A stretch of 64,000 nt of DNA from Diploptera punctata (GCA_030220185.1 JASPKZ010003844.1:1745001-1809000); one strand, 5' to 3'. Numbered from the stretch's first letter, positions 11,210 through 22,954 are shown. The notes: generated from the letters alone by a model not told the origin. Made by a program: numbers and translations.

Positions 11210-11742
11210 GATATCATATACGTTTTAATGTCTTCTCCAATTGGAAACATATACAGCCAATTTGAATGCAAAATAACATGCTACTAACTAAATGTTAACT
11301 TAATACAGAATTGAGTGCTAACGTGATCTATCTTTATAGAGGGGAAAAATTATGTAACCCATATTTAATTAAAAATTGCTACAATAATAAATAGAAAATA
11401 CATGTTTTACATTGATTCACTTACAAACATTTCTATTCAATGTTATTTCGTTACTTTTTTTTTGAATTCTCGGAATTGTGGTGGAATGAATTTACAAATG
11501 TGCAATAATTATTTTTCAACATCTGCACTGCTACACACGACTTGACTAATTGCTTCTGTCATTTTGTTACATATAAACCACTCTTCGCTTGAAAGCCAAA
11601 TTTTAAAAATAAATAAAACGGGTCTGGAAGAGAGAGGGGATTGTTTTACATGCACCATACCGTGATACTCTCCGGATAGATCACTGATCCACAGATTCCA
11701 ATTTTTATTTGTTAGATCTCTTTTCGGGACAACTATTCAATT
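11210..11742. other. Unassigned AT-rich sequence
   Basis: No repeat, tRNA-like box or coding remains recognised. Confidence 0.5.
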
Positions 11743-12066
11743 TCCACCGCTGTGGTCTCGATGTGCCTTGTCACGCAGTGGACCCGGGTTCGGTCCCCGG
11801 TCGGGTCAGTTTTTCTGGGTGAGGTTTTTATAGGGGTTTTTCCTCACCTGTAAGACAAATGTCAGAAAAACTTTAAGGCCCAAACGGTGCCCGAAATCAT
11901 ATGGCCATCATCATTATCCTTATCATCATCATCATCCTTCACCGGTGTGGAAAGCTACAGGAAGCTCCCACACCTACAATTCCCTAGTAAAGCTGCAAGC
12001 ATAGCATGAAAATGCTATGATTGCAGTGAAGGACCTGCCTTCGGGCAGAATTACTATGGATGGATG
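11743..12066 (+). mobile_element. S1 SINE with tail A, full length
   Basis: Head TCCACCGCTGTGGTCTCGAT, with a short deletion after the A box, B box GGTTCGGTCCC, body CACCTGTAAGACAAATGTCA, ATC-rich link, then tail A to GGGCAGAATTACTATGGATG. This is one of the most complete plus-strand S1-A copies in the window, about 324 bases. Confidence 0.9.
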
Positions 12067-12920
12067 ATTACAAGAAATCATTCTCCTCTTCCATAAGACA
12101 TACTAACATATTCTTTTCACATAAATATCGTTCGGTGCTATACTTTTACGAGTTGTTTCGTTATCTTCATGGGATGACAAGCGAAGATTCGTTTATTTTT
12201 CATTTATCGTGATCACATTATATTCTGTACCGTTATATTTTTTCTGTTGAGTCAGAACCAAGGTAGATTTTTATTTGTTTCTTTCTCCCCATTCTATTGC
12301 AGAGATGAATTCCGCTCTTCATTTTGCCACTAATCTAAAAGTCGTTTAGCTCTGATTGTAATCAGAGAAGATGGAAACCAAATAGAACAATAGAATGCAA
12401 ATGATAGATCTATATAGATTGAAGAAACGTAAAAAAGGTTACACTTTATGACTGCTATATCTATCAGAAAACTTCGTTTCCTGGGTGTTCTTTGTTATAT
12501 CGGAAATTCCGATGTCGTTTGAAGAAGACCTCTTGTTTTTAAATTCGATAACTTTTCTATTTCTTTAACTTGGTCTCATCAGAGTTTTCTGTTGAAGACT
12601 TTGTCCTGAAGTAGAAGTCGCAGAGATAAGGAAAATCTTCTGTAAACACCGTTTTCTAAGTTACTCAAGTTCAGCTGTTCTTTAAATAGCGCACTTCAAT
12701 GCTACAGGCAAAAGTGACTTAAATCAATGTCTTACATTATGGAGGAGTCTCTTAGATTAGTATTTTTAACGATGCTCAATAACAGTTGAGGTTATTAGCG
12801 TCCCAATTCAAATCTTGATGTAAAAGGAGCGGTGCATTTTTATCGGCTGTCACTTATTTCAAGACTTGAAGTTGTTTCACGTGCCTTGAAAGACATGAAG
12901 CTTATGACTTTATTTTTACT
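12067..12920. other. Unassigned sequence
   Basis: Nothing recognised on either strand over about 850 bases: no shared repeat, no simple repeat of note. Confidence 0.5.
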
Positions 12921-12924
12921 TCTC

Positions 12925-13050
12925 AGGGTGATATAGTTCAGGATTTTTATACCTATAAGAATCCGTTGACCTCGGCCGGATTTGAACACAAGATGTAGAT
13001 AGTAATCACAAGCTCGCCGGAACCGACGCGACACTGGTCTCTTCATATCT
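12925..13050 (-). mobile_element. tRNA-like SINE head, S4-like
   Basis: Minus strand carries GTGTTCAAATCCGGCCGAGG, a good B box, preceded by GCGAGCTTGTGATTACTATC. The downstream part resembles S4 (AACGGATTCTTATAGG). The A box is poor. Confidence 0.45.
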
Positions 13051-13061
13051 ATGCTAGATAA

Positions 13062-13185
13062 TATCGGGGTAATGTAACTCCGCCTTCTAGGCACCCCAAC
13101 TTCAGAAGTGCATTACAATTAAACCAATGCCAGGAGAGAACACCAGAAATGTCGAAATGACAACCTGGGTCATTGAATAAAAAGA
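13062..13185 (+). mobile_element. S1 tail C fragment
   Basis: Plus-strand tail C alone: ATCGGGGTAATGTAACTCCG, CCCCAACTTCAGAAGTG, CCAGGAGAGAACACCAGAAA, then the A-rich 3' end. Head and body are absent. Confidence 0.75.
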
Positions 13186-13227
13186 ATATTGCTTATGTTG
13201 TAATTGGACGGCGTTATGCATGAATAG

Positions 13228-13236
13228 GCTCTGCGC

Positions 13237-13291
<55 letters not shown>

Positions 13292-13321
13292 GGCCTAATA
13301 ATAATGATAATAATAATAATG

Positions 13322-13352
<31 letters not shown>
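13228..13352. repeat. (AAT)n microsatellite
   Basis: AAT repeats with a few imperfect units. On the minus strand they form the 3' end of the R1 copy at 13353-13500. Confidence 0.95.
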
Positions 13353-13354
<2 letters not shown>

Positions 13355-13500
13355 CTTTATTTTAGCTGTCAGAGTTAAGGTCATAAGGCCTTCTCTTCCA
13401 CTCAACCAGCGGATACTAAAGTTATACAAAAAATACGTACTTATTACAATTTAAGATATTATTAAAATACAGACTAAACAAAAGACAATGGTGATGTGAT
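13353..13500 (-). mobile_element. R1 retroposon 3' tail
   Basis: Minus strand: CATTGTCTTTTGTTTAGTCT, then GCTGGTTGAGTGGAAGAGAA, GGCCTTATGACCTTAACTCT and AAAATAAAGC, followed directly by (ATT)n. The copy at 61720-61870 is the same in the opposite orientation. The regular order tail then ATT repeats marks a non-LTR retroposon 3' end; no coding part is present. Confidence 0.7.
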
Positions 13501-13535
13501 CTAATACTAGCTAATACTAACAAATATATATTTTT

Positions 13536-13921
13536 TTTTTTCAAATGCCCCAGGTTTGTCTTTCGACATTCCTGGTTTCTCTCCTGGCATGGCGTACTTG
13601 TAACACACTTCTGAGGTTGGGGCGCCTGGAAGGCGGGGTTACGTTGCCCCGATGATATGATGGGTGATGATTATGATGGTGCGCCAGGAGAGTCCCTAAT
13701 CCTAAGCTTAACCTAAGATGAATATGAATGATGAAGATTGCGATGGCCATATGATTTCGGGGACCGTTTGGGCCTTAAAGTTTTCCTGACATTTGTCTTA
13801 CAGGTGAGGAAAAGCCCCGATAAAAACCTCACCCAGAAAAACTGTCCCGACCAGGGATCGAACCCGGGCCCGCTGCGTGACAAGCCAGCACACTACCTCG
13901 AGACCACAGCGGTGGACATAC
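13536..13921 (-). mobile_element. S1 SINE with tail C, full length
   Basis: Minus strand: TCCACCGCTGTGGTCTCGAG, GGTTCGATCCC, body CACCTGTAAGACAAATGTCA, CATTCATATTCATCTTAGGT, tail C, then GGGGCATTTGAAAAAAAAAA. About 386 bases. A good reference for the head-body-tail C order. Confidence 0.9.
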
Positions 13922-14089
13922 TTACAAATATATGGAATATAGTAAAATGAAAATAATATAAAATAAAGTAAGTGAAGCTTCCTAGATGATTATTTACAGA
14001 ATGCTGAATATAGTTGTTATGCAGTTAATGTTTTTATTGTGTCGAACTTAGGATATCAGTTATTTTGTATTTAAATAATGATAGAACCC

Positions 14090-14533
14090 TCAGGGGTCCT
14101 CATCTAGTGGATATGTGGATGGCGACCACAAGGTGCCCAAGCTGAGCAAAACATTTCTTCCACTTACTTGTGTTTTGCACTCTTTTAACTTTACTATCTA
14201 ACCTCCCTTGGTTAACTCTTGTTTTTTCGACCCCAACGCTATTAGGGCATCCGAGGGCTAGGGAGTCTTTCCTTTCTTCCATTTCTTCTTTCCTTTATTT
14301 TCTTTTCTTCTCCAGAAAAGCCTGACCAGAGGCTATAAGATGGCAGCCCCATCACTGGTCTTGTCTTCTTTTGGCCAGCAACAAATCGAAGGGACTATTA
14401 TTATGCTTTCAAATCTTATATGAGAATTTTCCGGAAGGATCAAACTATTTACGCTGGAGGGAAAATTTTCTATAGGATCGTAACAGGCCTTGGCCTAATA
14501 CTTGGAAGGAAGAAGAAGAAGAAGAAGAAGAAT
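14090..14533 (+). mobile_element. Internally deleted L3 derivative
   Basis: The first about 345 bases (CCTCAGGGGTCCTCATCTAG ... CCGGAAGGATCAA) match the 5' part of the element at 41498-42052. After GGATCAA the sequence jumps to the L3 3' end (ACGCTGGAGGGAAAATTTTC, GGCCTTGGCCTAATACTTGG) and closes with GAA repeats. No RT remains. It looks like a 5' region joined to a LINE 3' end, mobilised by the parent. Confidence 0.75.
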
Positions 14534-15565
14534 GATAGAGATTAACAATCCCTGACATGACCTAAGTTTCGAGAAAAATACGTTTAAAGCTTAAGTAAAT
14601 CTTGAGTAATTATTATAGAGCCAAACTAACAATACTGGATATTGCAAGTTATTTTTCTTGTTTGATAGTTAGGCACCAAAATCTAAGTGCGTGGCGCTTC
14701 GCTTCATGCTGCAAAATTTACGTAAGCATTTATGAAGATCTTATTTCATAACCATTTGTTGCAAAACATAGAATCTCTGAACGAAAACCCAATAAAGAAT
14801 GAACAAAAAATACTCCCAAAACTGTCTTTAGATTGTCAAGCAAGAGGACAGATAAAGATTATTGTGATGACAGAACTTGTGCCTATACGAAGAAGTGAAG
14901 ATGATGTTGTAATTAATTTATTAATTTATTTTTCTTTTTCATACCAATTCTAGGGATAGAATATTTTGTATTGACTGAAATATTTCTGAAAATAAAATAA
15001 ATATTTTACTTTTGGGTTCCAATTCCTTAGTGAAATACTAGTGATCATGATACTCTTTGTTTCCGAAGATCCGTGAGTTCAAACTTGCTTAAAAAATCCC
15101 GAGTTTGTCATTCTTCAGAAATGAAGTAAATCCATGGATCACATGCCTTATCACATATTTACGACACATTAAAAACTTGTGGGATGAAATAGAGGCACCT
15201 GTGCAAGTTTTATCGGCCCTTCCATGCCGATGCTAATGATCTTATCTGTTTAATACCGTCTTTAAAATCCAATATTAAGTTTAAAGAACCGAGTGAATTA
15301 ACTCAAGTGATAGCATTTCCGGGTTCAGACTTCGGTACCGACCAACTTGACGATGTTTATCTCCTGGGATCGATGGATTTTCAGACCCTAACAATTGTGA
15401 GTCCGGTTCTTTTGAAGGGAACTAATGCTGTGGGTCGCGTGACGTACGTACAAGAACTTCAACCGTAGAAAAAGATGCTTCTGAGGCCCTTTCTCGCTCG
15501 AATTTGAATCGAAATATTAATAAACTTAGCTGTTAAAATCCGCAGTTAAATAAAATAAATAAGTC
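14534..15565. other. Unassigned sequence
   Basis: About 1 kb without a recognised repeat. The 73-codon ORF at 14732-14953 has no motif and biased KNI content as expected by chance in AT-rich DNA. A GATCGATGGATTTTCAGACC stretch at 15369 faintly recalls S4. Confidence 0.45.
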
Positions 15566-15847
15566 CACCGCTGTGGTCTCGAGGTAGCGTACTCCCTTGT
15601 CACACAGCGGGCCTGGGTTCGATCCCCAGTCAGGACAGTTTTTCTGGGTGAGGCTTTATCTTAGATTAAGCTTAGGATTAGGGACTCTCCTGGCGCACCA
15701 CTATCACATCACCCATCATATCATCGGAGCAACGTAACCCCGTCTTCCAGGCGTCCCAACCTCAGAAGTGGGTTACAAGTGTGCCATGCCAGGAGAGAAC
15801 ACCAGGAATGTCGAAAGACAACCTGGGGCATTTGCAAAAAAATAAAT
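15566..15847 (+). mobile_element. S1 SINE with tail C and no body
   Basis: Head TCCACCGCTGTGGTCTCGAG and B box GGTTCGATCCC are intact, then TTTTTCTGGGTGAGGCTTT passes straight to the tail C link TTAGATTAAGCTTAGGATTA. The body with CACCTGTAAGACAAATG is absent. Tail C runs to GGGGCATTTGCAAAAAAATA. A deletion or a template-switch product. Confidence 0.85.
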
Positions 15848-16129
15848 AATTCGCCAAGGCAACGCTCGATTGGAATTTCATTACCAGGCTTCATTTCGTC
15901 ATATTCACATTTCACAAACATAATAGATGCGATATAACCTAAGAAGTTAAAAGTCTTATAGAAAAGAATGAAAAGTCTCCAAAGATCTCAGAATCTAATT
16001 TCAGTACACAGAAACTTAAGAAAAACAATACAATAGGCAACAGTAGAGTTTTGACTAGGTTCGTCATGATTTTTCCTATTACCGAAACGGAAGTTCTGGA
16101 TAATTATAATAGTTAAGTAATCTGTCATC

Positions 16130-16672
16130 AATAATAAAATAATAGAACAGATAGCACATTTTAACTATCTTGGTTCAGATATAACATATAGCTATGATTG
16201 GGATATACATAATAAATTAAACCGCTATCAAATGATGTGTGGCACCATGAGAAGAACTCTCCGAAAGACTCGAAGAGAAACTCAGCTCAGGTTTTATAAA
16301 AGTATGGCTGTTCTGTTCTTTTATATGAATCTGAATCTTGGGTACTTATAAAAAAAGATATCTCACACATTCAAGCCACTGAAATGAAATTTTTAAGATC
16401 CGTAAAAGGATGTACACGCATGGATAGACTACACAATGTATCAATAAGAAATGAACTGGGAATATTTTCAATAGTAGATAAACTGGAAGAGAACAAATAC
16501 CAATGGAAAGAACATTTAGACAGCATGGACAATATAAGATTACCCAAAAAGTATCAATACCTACAAACCACATGGGAAAAAATATTTGGGACGGCCAAGG
16601 AAACGATGGACTTGAGACCGGAACAGGTCACATTGATCTAATTCTGGAAAAGAAGAAGAAGAATCTGTTTAT
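16130..16672 (+). mobile_element. L6-like LINE C-terminal fragment
   Basis: After a broken upstream stretch (HFNYLGSDITYS, then a frame with MCGTMRRTLRKTRRETQL), an open frame at 16384-16641 has MKFLRSVKGCTRMDRLHN, KYQWKEHLDSMDNIRLPKKY and a stop, then GAA-rich sequence. The order matches the post-RT part of L6. FADD-type motif absent. One missing base splits the YESESWVLI region from the upstream frame. Confidence 0.75.
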
Positions 16673-17790
16673 CCGCACTCCCTTAAATCGACATTTTAAA
16701 AATAATTAAATTATTTGTATTTTAACGACTAGTAAAATTATATATGGAATGAAAGAGGCATACATTGCCAATGAAGCGATTGCATGTTAAGTATTGTACA
16801 AAACTAAAAAGAACAGGCAATAATGTGGAAGTCTTTCTCTGTTAGTTGCGTAGGCCCTAATAATAGGATGCATCTTGAATATGATGGTCGCATGCTATCG
16901 GTGTTCATTGTCTTTCAATTTTCTTTAACAGAATGGTACTCAAAATTGTTATGAGATAGAATCCTTGAATATATTAAAAGAGTCTTCCAGAAAATGTAAA
17001 GAATCCCTACTTCAAAATTTAAAACAACAATAAAATCAGTATATTGAATTTGAACCCTCTTTACAGTGTCCTTAATACTGTATCATTGACAGGTCGACAC
17101 GAGCATTTAATATTAACTTTGCTAATGAATTACAGTATGTTTCTGGCAATAAAGGTCTAAATCTTTATATATTTCAGAGAATTATCATAAGTAATGCCAC
17201 GAGTGATTTCCAAATTATCGATAAATTTGGAAATCAAGAATGGCATTTGTTAGGACTATTTAACGAATAAAATTAAGCTCTTTACTAAAAAATAATTATT
17301 TGAATATACTTATCGGTGTTTTAAAATATTTATATACTTAATGTAAACGGCGATGTATGAAAACAAATTAGAAATGTGAGGTTATGTATATTCACTGCAA
17401 CTCGATCATATTATTTATTGCCAAATACGATCGCAATATTGTAAGAATGCACTCTAGTGGAGAAATAATGAAACACATCAAACTATTATAATCAACATTA
17501 TAGGTTAATCATTTATATTTTGAATAAACAACTCAGTAAAATCACTGAATAGCTATATTCATTATTTGCTATATTCAATGTATTTGTTGGAGAAAAATAA
17601 TGGTCTAACCTGTTCAGAATATTAAAAAAGGAGGAGCTTTCTTTATCACAAAAGCAGGAGCTGATAAAGAGAAATCGATAAAGAGCGAGGTGAAACACGA
17701 CTGTCATTGATGTAAAACAGAATTCATTGAAACGTGATTGGTCATTGACTACCATTTGCGACGTGAGTTAAATAGTCCCATTTATTGTAT
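16673..17790. other. Unassigned sequence with one short hairpin
   Basis: No shared repeat. A 12-bp inverted pair GATTTCCAAATT / AATTTGGAAATC brackets an ATCGAT-containing loop at about 17208-17238. ORFs here are short and motif-free. Confidence 0.45.
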
Positions 17791-17794
17791 TTTT

Positions 17795-18105
17795 GGTTCC
17801 GCAGCGCACGCGTTTAGACGCTCGCCTTTTAACGCTGGGGTCTCAAGATCGAGTATCAGTCACTCCATGTCGGTTTCGTCATGGACGAAATGGAGCTTGG
17901 GCAGGTTTATCTCGGGGTTTATACCATTTTTCCCTGCCATAAATTTTATTCCACCATTTCTCCATATTAATATCATCCATTTCGTTCATCCGCCCCCTGT
18001 GATGGTTGAGTCAGGCCTGATGGGCCGTTCACAGACCTCTATAAATATAGAGACTTCATCTCATCTAATCTAATCCCTCGACCCGACATTGAGTTGAACA
18101 TAAGC
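17795..18105 (+). mobile_element. S5 SINE
   Basis: GTTCCGCAGCGCACGCGTTT, GGTCTCAAGATCGAGTATCA, CCATGTCGGTTTCGTCATGG, TTTATCTCGGGGTTTATACC, then GGGCCGTTCACAGACCTCTA and TAGAGACTTCATCTCAT. The minus copy at 22555-22835 has the same blocks in order. tRNA-like boxes are weaker than in S1-S4. Confidence 0.75.
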
Positions 18106-18572
18106 TGAGCATATTATTTTTTTATTTATTTTCTATCAGAAGATACGTTAAAACATCACTTAAACAGGTTGCAACTAATCTAAGTGCCAGAATGTAATTA
18201 TGAATTCCTTATAGTAAATATTATAATAATATCTTGTGGTCTTATAGATCGGAAATGTAAACGGTTATTTCGGGAAAAAGTTAAATAACATATATGTTTA
18301 TTTATGTACATAATTTTAAAATGATGGAGAAAATTGGACTGATTTTCGCAGAGTACATAGGAACATAAAAGAGTCAATATTTCATTTAGTATTTTTGAAT
18401 AAAAATACATAGCACACCCATTCAATCTCTTGTCAATTCATCTTGGGTAATATCAATAAAATGTTTATTTTTTATTCGCTTCCTTTTAATTTAAATTGTT
18501 CTAAAAGATGGATCATGAGATTTTTTTTTCTGAGAAATCCTTACTTTTCTTATCAAAGTATGTATATATATA
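18106..18572. other. Unassigned AT-rich sequence
   Basis: Nothing recognised; ends in a short TATATATA run against the head of the next S1 copy. Confidence 0.5.
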
Positions 18573-18878
18573 TCCACCGCTGTGGTCTCGAGGAGCGTGC
18601 TGCCTTGTCATGCAGCGGGCCCGGATTCGATCCCCGGTCGGGACAAGCTTCCTGGGTGAGGATTTCGGGTTTTTCTTCACCTGTAAGACAAATGTCAGGA
18701 AGCTTAGGGCCCAACGGTTTCCGAAAATCATCCGACCATCATCATCACCATCTTCACCGGTGTGGAAAACAACGGGAAGCTACCACACCTATAACCCTAG
18801 TAAAGCTGCAAAGCACAGCATGAAAATGCTATGATTCCAGTGAAAGACCTGTCTTCGGGCAGAATTACTATGTATGGA
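18573..18878 (+). mobile_element. S1 SINE with tail A, full length
   Basis: TCCACCGCTGTGGTCTCGAG, B box GATTCGATCCC, body CACCTGTAAGACAAATGTCA, GTGTGGAAAACAACGGGAAG, CCCTAGTAAAGCTGCAAAG, ending AGAATTACTATGTATGG. The head directly follows a TA repeat. ORFs over it on both strands are artefacts of the SINE. Confidence 0.9.
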
Positions 18879-19704
18879 ATATACGTATATATGATATTGA
18901 TTATATTTTACAAATATAACGTAAGGAATCCATGATTAACATCTGCATATTTATATTACTTACAGGCTATATATACGTATACACAATATTCGTATAATAT
19001 TTCTTTTGTTTTAGAATATAAAGCTTATATCGTTTATGCCCTAGTTTAATTCTTGGATCAAAATGACAGTAAACTCACTGTCTTGTATAAGAATGAATTT
19101 CGTTCAATGCTCCCTGTATCTTTACGACAAAATAGAAAATTTCTGATTGAAAGAATCATCTTTCTTTTCAGAACAAATGGAAGGATTTGTGACTTAGACA
19201 GGAAGAAGTTTAAATCTATATGCAGAACGTATAAAAACTTTGACTTTCTTTATATCTGGATTGCTCCCACTTCCAATGTAAAAAGCACAATGTAACGGAA
19301 GTAAATCTACATTTTGTAGCTTCAATATTTAGGAAAGTTTGCACTCCACTGTAACATGGATCTAACATAAGTTATCTTTAGCCATATTGCTTACTGTTCT
19401 GACTGTGTTTATGACAAAAGACAGCGACGAGTTGCTTTCAGCATACAAATTGACGTATTTACCAACTTTTAGTAAACTGAAACTTAAATGAAGGAATTTA
19501 ACTACTAGCTGGACTGAACAAATAATTCCCACAGTTATTGTCACCATATTTATGCAGTCCAGTTCGTTTAACTGCAGCATCAACACTGGAAAAAAAATGC
19601 AGTACTGCAGTATTTTCTACTTTTCAGTTTATTTGAGGAGTACCCAAATTATCAGTAATTAGCTACATGGCACGATAAGGATACAATATATTTGTCCTAT
19701 CAAT
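18879..19704. other. Unassigned AT-rich sequence
   Basis: No recognised repeat or domain. The small ORFs at 19053-19295 and 19362-19586 show no motif. Confidence 0.45.
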
Positions 19705-19960
19705 TAGCTGCTGGCCTTACATTCCATAGTTTGCAGCAGTAGATTACAGAAGTAGTTTATCATCCTTCCTTGTGGTCAACATCTCTGGCACACCAGCCGT
19801 TATATGTTTTCTTTTAAGTTTAGGTCGCTACTAATTATATTTACCCAAATTTCTCACAATGTTATGTAGGCACCGTTGCCGTATACTGCCCGAAATTCCA
19901 CGATTTATTTTTCACATGAGCAGCCAACCCAGAGCGAGTCCCATAGCTATGTGTCATAAA
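19705..19960 (-). mobile_element. S2 SINE, diverged
   Basis: Same block order as the S2 copy at 57855 but decayed: GCTGCTGGCCTTACATTCCA, CACCAGCCGTTATATG, TAGGTCGCTACTAATTATA, TTTCTCACAATGTTATGTAG, ATACTGCCCGAAATTCCA, GAGCGAGTCCCATAGCTATG. The A-box end is lost. Confidence 0.6.
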
Positions 19961-20865
19961 CTGGTATCTGACATCTCTGGACCACAATGCACGACTCTAA
20001 CTTAATATATTATTTAACGAAGGTTTTTAACATCTCAATTAATTGCGCGCGGGTGTATAAAGAGAGATATCTTCATCTCGGGTGGGTAAAGAGAGATATT
20101 TCCAAAATTGTGAAAACTGAATTATCTAGTGACTTTTTTTTTGTGCCACAATAAAGAAAATCCAGACCTAATCCATGAATGCAGATGATGATGATGATCA
20201 TGATGATAAAGAAAATGTTGATATTGTAGGACAGAGCAATACCTTATGGTCACAATAGTGTTTAGCAGAGAGCTGAATCTCTTCCACAATGTCGAAAGCT
20301 TACTTGTATTGGTGTAGACTTTACTGGAATGTGCGCGAGGGGATGGGATGGGGTGCATCACATTGCTGCATATCTACCGTGATTTGAAGAGAGCTCTGTC
20401 ATGTAGAAAGACACAAGCAGTAAACAACGTTTAATTTAGTAAAAAAGTGGAGTTATTTTAGAGTACTTGATACTGGGTGTACCTAATCTTGCGTGTAGTG
20501 AAATGCCATCCAAAACTAAAACAAATGTGCAGGCAATAGGACAATATTTGCCTTAAAATGTTTCATTACCTTGTAAGCAATGCATTAACCTAAGTATATT
20601 GTATTGTATGATGTACCTTACATTGCTTCCTAATGTTTATATTATAGAATCGCCCGATAGGTATGCAGACATCCCATCCAGTGCAGTAAGTCATCAACAT
20701 CGTGGAACATATTCCACGAAAAGTGGAATCCGTTCTGGTTTTATTCTGATAGGTTTTATATTAATAATAGTGGGAATAAAATTTACGGCCCTTAGTGTAT
20801 TTCATGGTAACTCATAATTTTGTATTTTTGGTGTATAAAAAGATAAAATTGGGGTGGAGATAGTT
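19961..20865. other. Unassigned sequence
   Basis: Includes a short direct repeat near 20050-20100 (GGGTGTATAAAGAGAGATAT, then GGGTAAAGAGAGATATTT) and an ATG/ATC-rich stretch near 20185. No element recognised. Confidence 0.45.
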
Positions 20866-20985
20866 TTATCTTCTTCTTCGTCTTTGGCTTTCCCCCACTT
20901 ATAGGTTTGCCGTCTTCAGTTTCCATTTATCTCTAACATTCCAATCTCCCTATTCCAAATTCCTATCATCCATTATAGGTAAGAT
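20866..20985 (-). mobile_element. L2 LINE, last about 120 bases
   Basis: CTTCTTCTTCGTC (GAA tail in minus orientation), CCCCCACTTATAGGTTTGCC and TCAGTTTCCATTTATCTCTA match the 3' end of L2 at 2461 and 3371. Confidence 0.75.
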
Positions 20986-21201
20986 AAGAATGAGTTTGGA
21001 TAATAATAATAATAACCATAATTTGAGGAAGATTAATTATGATGAAGTTGCTTATCCCAGGTTCTTATAAACCATGTTCATAAGGTTTTTCTTTTGAAGT
21101 AATTTGATTATGTCTGCAGGTTGATTCTAGAGATCCGTTGCTGAGCTGTTGATACATTGGAATATATGTGGTGATGCATCTTCTGTTACACTTTGGCAGA
21201 T

Positions 21202-21203
21202 TG

Positions 21204-21246
<43 letters not shown>
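21202..21246. repeat. (TA)n microsatellite
   Basis: Uninterrupted TA repeats. The overlapping ORFs rich in IY are products of this tract. Confidence 0.95.
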
Positions 21247-21247
<1 letters not shown>

Positions 21248-21584
21248 TTGTTCTTTTCGTTGCAGGGTCACTCTGATGGAGTCTTCAGTGTTCTTTGTTT
21301 TCGCCTATTTTGTTGTGGTGGTAATTTCCATATTATGTTTGCTTTGTTTTAAATTTTAAATATATATCACTGAAAGTTGATTGGTCTGTTTTTGATATTG
21401 TGTCTTTGCTACATTCTTTTGCCAAACTGTCTGATATTTCGTTACTCTCTATGGAATCCATTAGAGGTATATTTCAGATTTTTGTTATAGTTCTTTGAGC
21501 CATGTCAATATGTTTATACCCTTGCATTATGAACATCCTGGTATCTTTGAAGATGTGCGATGAATGATATACGTAATAACTGAA
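21247..21584. other. Unassigned sequence
   Basis: T-rich stretch, possibly LINE-derived on the minus strand, but no motif is secure. Confidence 0.4.
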
Positions 21585-21668
21585 AACATTGGCTCAGGAT
21601 ATGGATGTATGGAAATCTTATGTCGACGTGGTATTAAACTCCGGGTTCGATAGTGCCATTGAGCTAGT
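21585..21668 (+). mobile_element. L1 LINE, last about 85 bases
   Basis: AACATTGGCTCAGGATATGG, then TATGTCGACGTGGTATTAAA and GGGTTCGATAGTGCCATTGA, matching the extreme 3' end of L1. Confidence 0.65.
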
Positions 21669-22134
21669 TCTTATAGTCTAAGATCCAATCTGCCTCGCGA
21701 GAACTATTAGTTTTAGCAGTGGCGAAATTCATGTAATAAAACTGAAATTAAAATTCAGAGATTGCGTCACACTAACAGCGTGCATTTCTGTGGAAGTCAG
21801 CAATCTGAGTTGAGTTGAGAAGTTTCATCAGAGCAGTAAGAAATTGTAAAATTATTCATAAATTCATGTGATACAAATTGTATATTTTATGGTGCAGAGA
21901 GAATAACCATTCTTTATCTTCCATAAATGTCTTCAACGCTCGCTAGTTGTGCAATTTTATTTTTTCTTATTATATAGTCTAACATAATCTAAACAACATT
22001 ATTATTCTGATCCGAATATAGATTTAAGATATAAGTTAGTAATAATAATAAAAAATAGTAATAAAGAGTTAATAATAGAATAATTTATAATACATTTTAC
22101 ATTTATATAATTATTTAATTTGAAGTGACAAAGT
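21669..22134. other. Unassigned AT-rich sequence
   Basis: Nothing recognised. Confidence 0.5.
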
Positions 22135-22345
22135 TCCAAACTGTACCCGAGTGGTCCAAGGCATTCTGCCAAGGTGCATAGCTAAGGAATGCGCGGTATT
22201 TCGAGTTACCATGGACGAAAATGTTTTTAGTGTAATTTCGATCAGTAATTTGGTTACCTTCATTAAGTAGCGGCTCTAAGTTCTCGGGTCTCTGACAACC
22301 TGACCACATGTCACCTTTATATCAATAAGATGATCGTTCAATTGT
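22135..22345 (+). mobile_element. S2 SINE, diverged
   Basis: Decayed head ACCCGAGTGGTCCAAGGCAT (cf. S2 GCCGAGTGGTTAAGGC), AGCTAAGGAATGCGCGGTAT, a B box gone to TTTCGAGTTACC, then TAAGTAGCGGCTCTAAGTTC, CCTGACCACATGTCACC and AAGATGATCGTTC. A shortened internal part. Confidence 0.6.
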
Positions 22346-22389
22346 TTGATTGGTATATGTGGATATTAGGCCACCAGTTACTACATTTA

Positions 22390-22406
22390 TAGTAGCAGCA
22401 ACAGCA

Positions 22407-22493
<87 letters not shown>

Positions 22494-22503
22494 ATAATAA
22501 TAA
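22390..22503. repeat. Compound (AGC)n(AGT)n(AAT)n microsatellite
   Basis: AGCAAC/AGC units at about 22394-22445 grade into AGT units to about 22490, then AAT units. The stepwise change suggests a point-mutated unit that then expanded. The poly-C/poly-Y ORF on the minus strand is an artefact. Confidence 0.95.
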
Positions 22504-22554
22504 TTTAATGGAGTAAAAATATAATAAATAAATAATAATATCTTCAACTCGTGT

Positions 22555-22835
22555 CCAACACATGTTCGGTTCGAGGGTTGAAATGAGATGAAGCCGCTAT
22601 ATTTACTTAGAGAGGTTTGTGAAAGACAAGAGTCACGGCCGACCGTGCCTGACGCACCGTCGCAGCGGCGAAATGGATGAGATGACTATGGATAAATGGT
22701 AAAATGATTTTGTGCCTGGAGAAAACGGGACAAATTCCGAGATAAACTGCATAAGCTCCGTTTCTTTGACCATGAAACCCACATGGAGTAACAAGATACG
22801 ATCTCGAGACTCCAGCTGTGTGTGCCTCGGAGCCG
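22555..22835 (-). mobile_element. S5 SINE
   Basis: Minus strand: GAGGCACACACAGCTGGAGT, CTCGAGATCGTATCTTG, CCATGTGGGTTTCATGGTCA, TTTATCTCGGAATTTGTCCC, GTCAGGCACGGTCGGCCGTG, ATAGCGGCTTCATCTCAT. It mirrors the plus copy at 17795-18105 and keeps a better head. Confidence 0.75.
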
Positions 22836-22954
22836 CCAGTAAAAATATAAATAGTATAAAAATAAGTATTTACAAATGGTTAGGACGGGCAGCTTGCCGT
22901 AATGTGCTTCTGACAGCTCGTATCGATACATCGATATTTATTAATAACAAAGAT

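Noticed and set aside
17208..17238. Short inverted repeat as terminator or TE end
   Set aside because: 12-bp arms in AT-rich DNA are expected by chance over 64 kb, and no element boundary lies there.
18443..18834. 126- and 108-codon ORFs as genes
   Set aside because: They lie across a complete S1 SINE; the apparent peptides recur on both strands wherever S1 lies.
20050..20100. Short GGGT..AAAGAGAGATAT direct repeat as a regulatory site
   Set aside because: Two imperfect copies only, no promoter or gene nearby.
22338..22547. ORF with long poly-Y and poly-C
   Set aside because: Translation of the AGC/AGT/AAT compound microsatellite.
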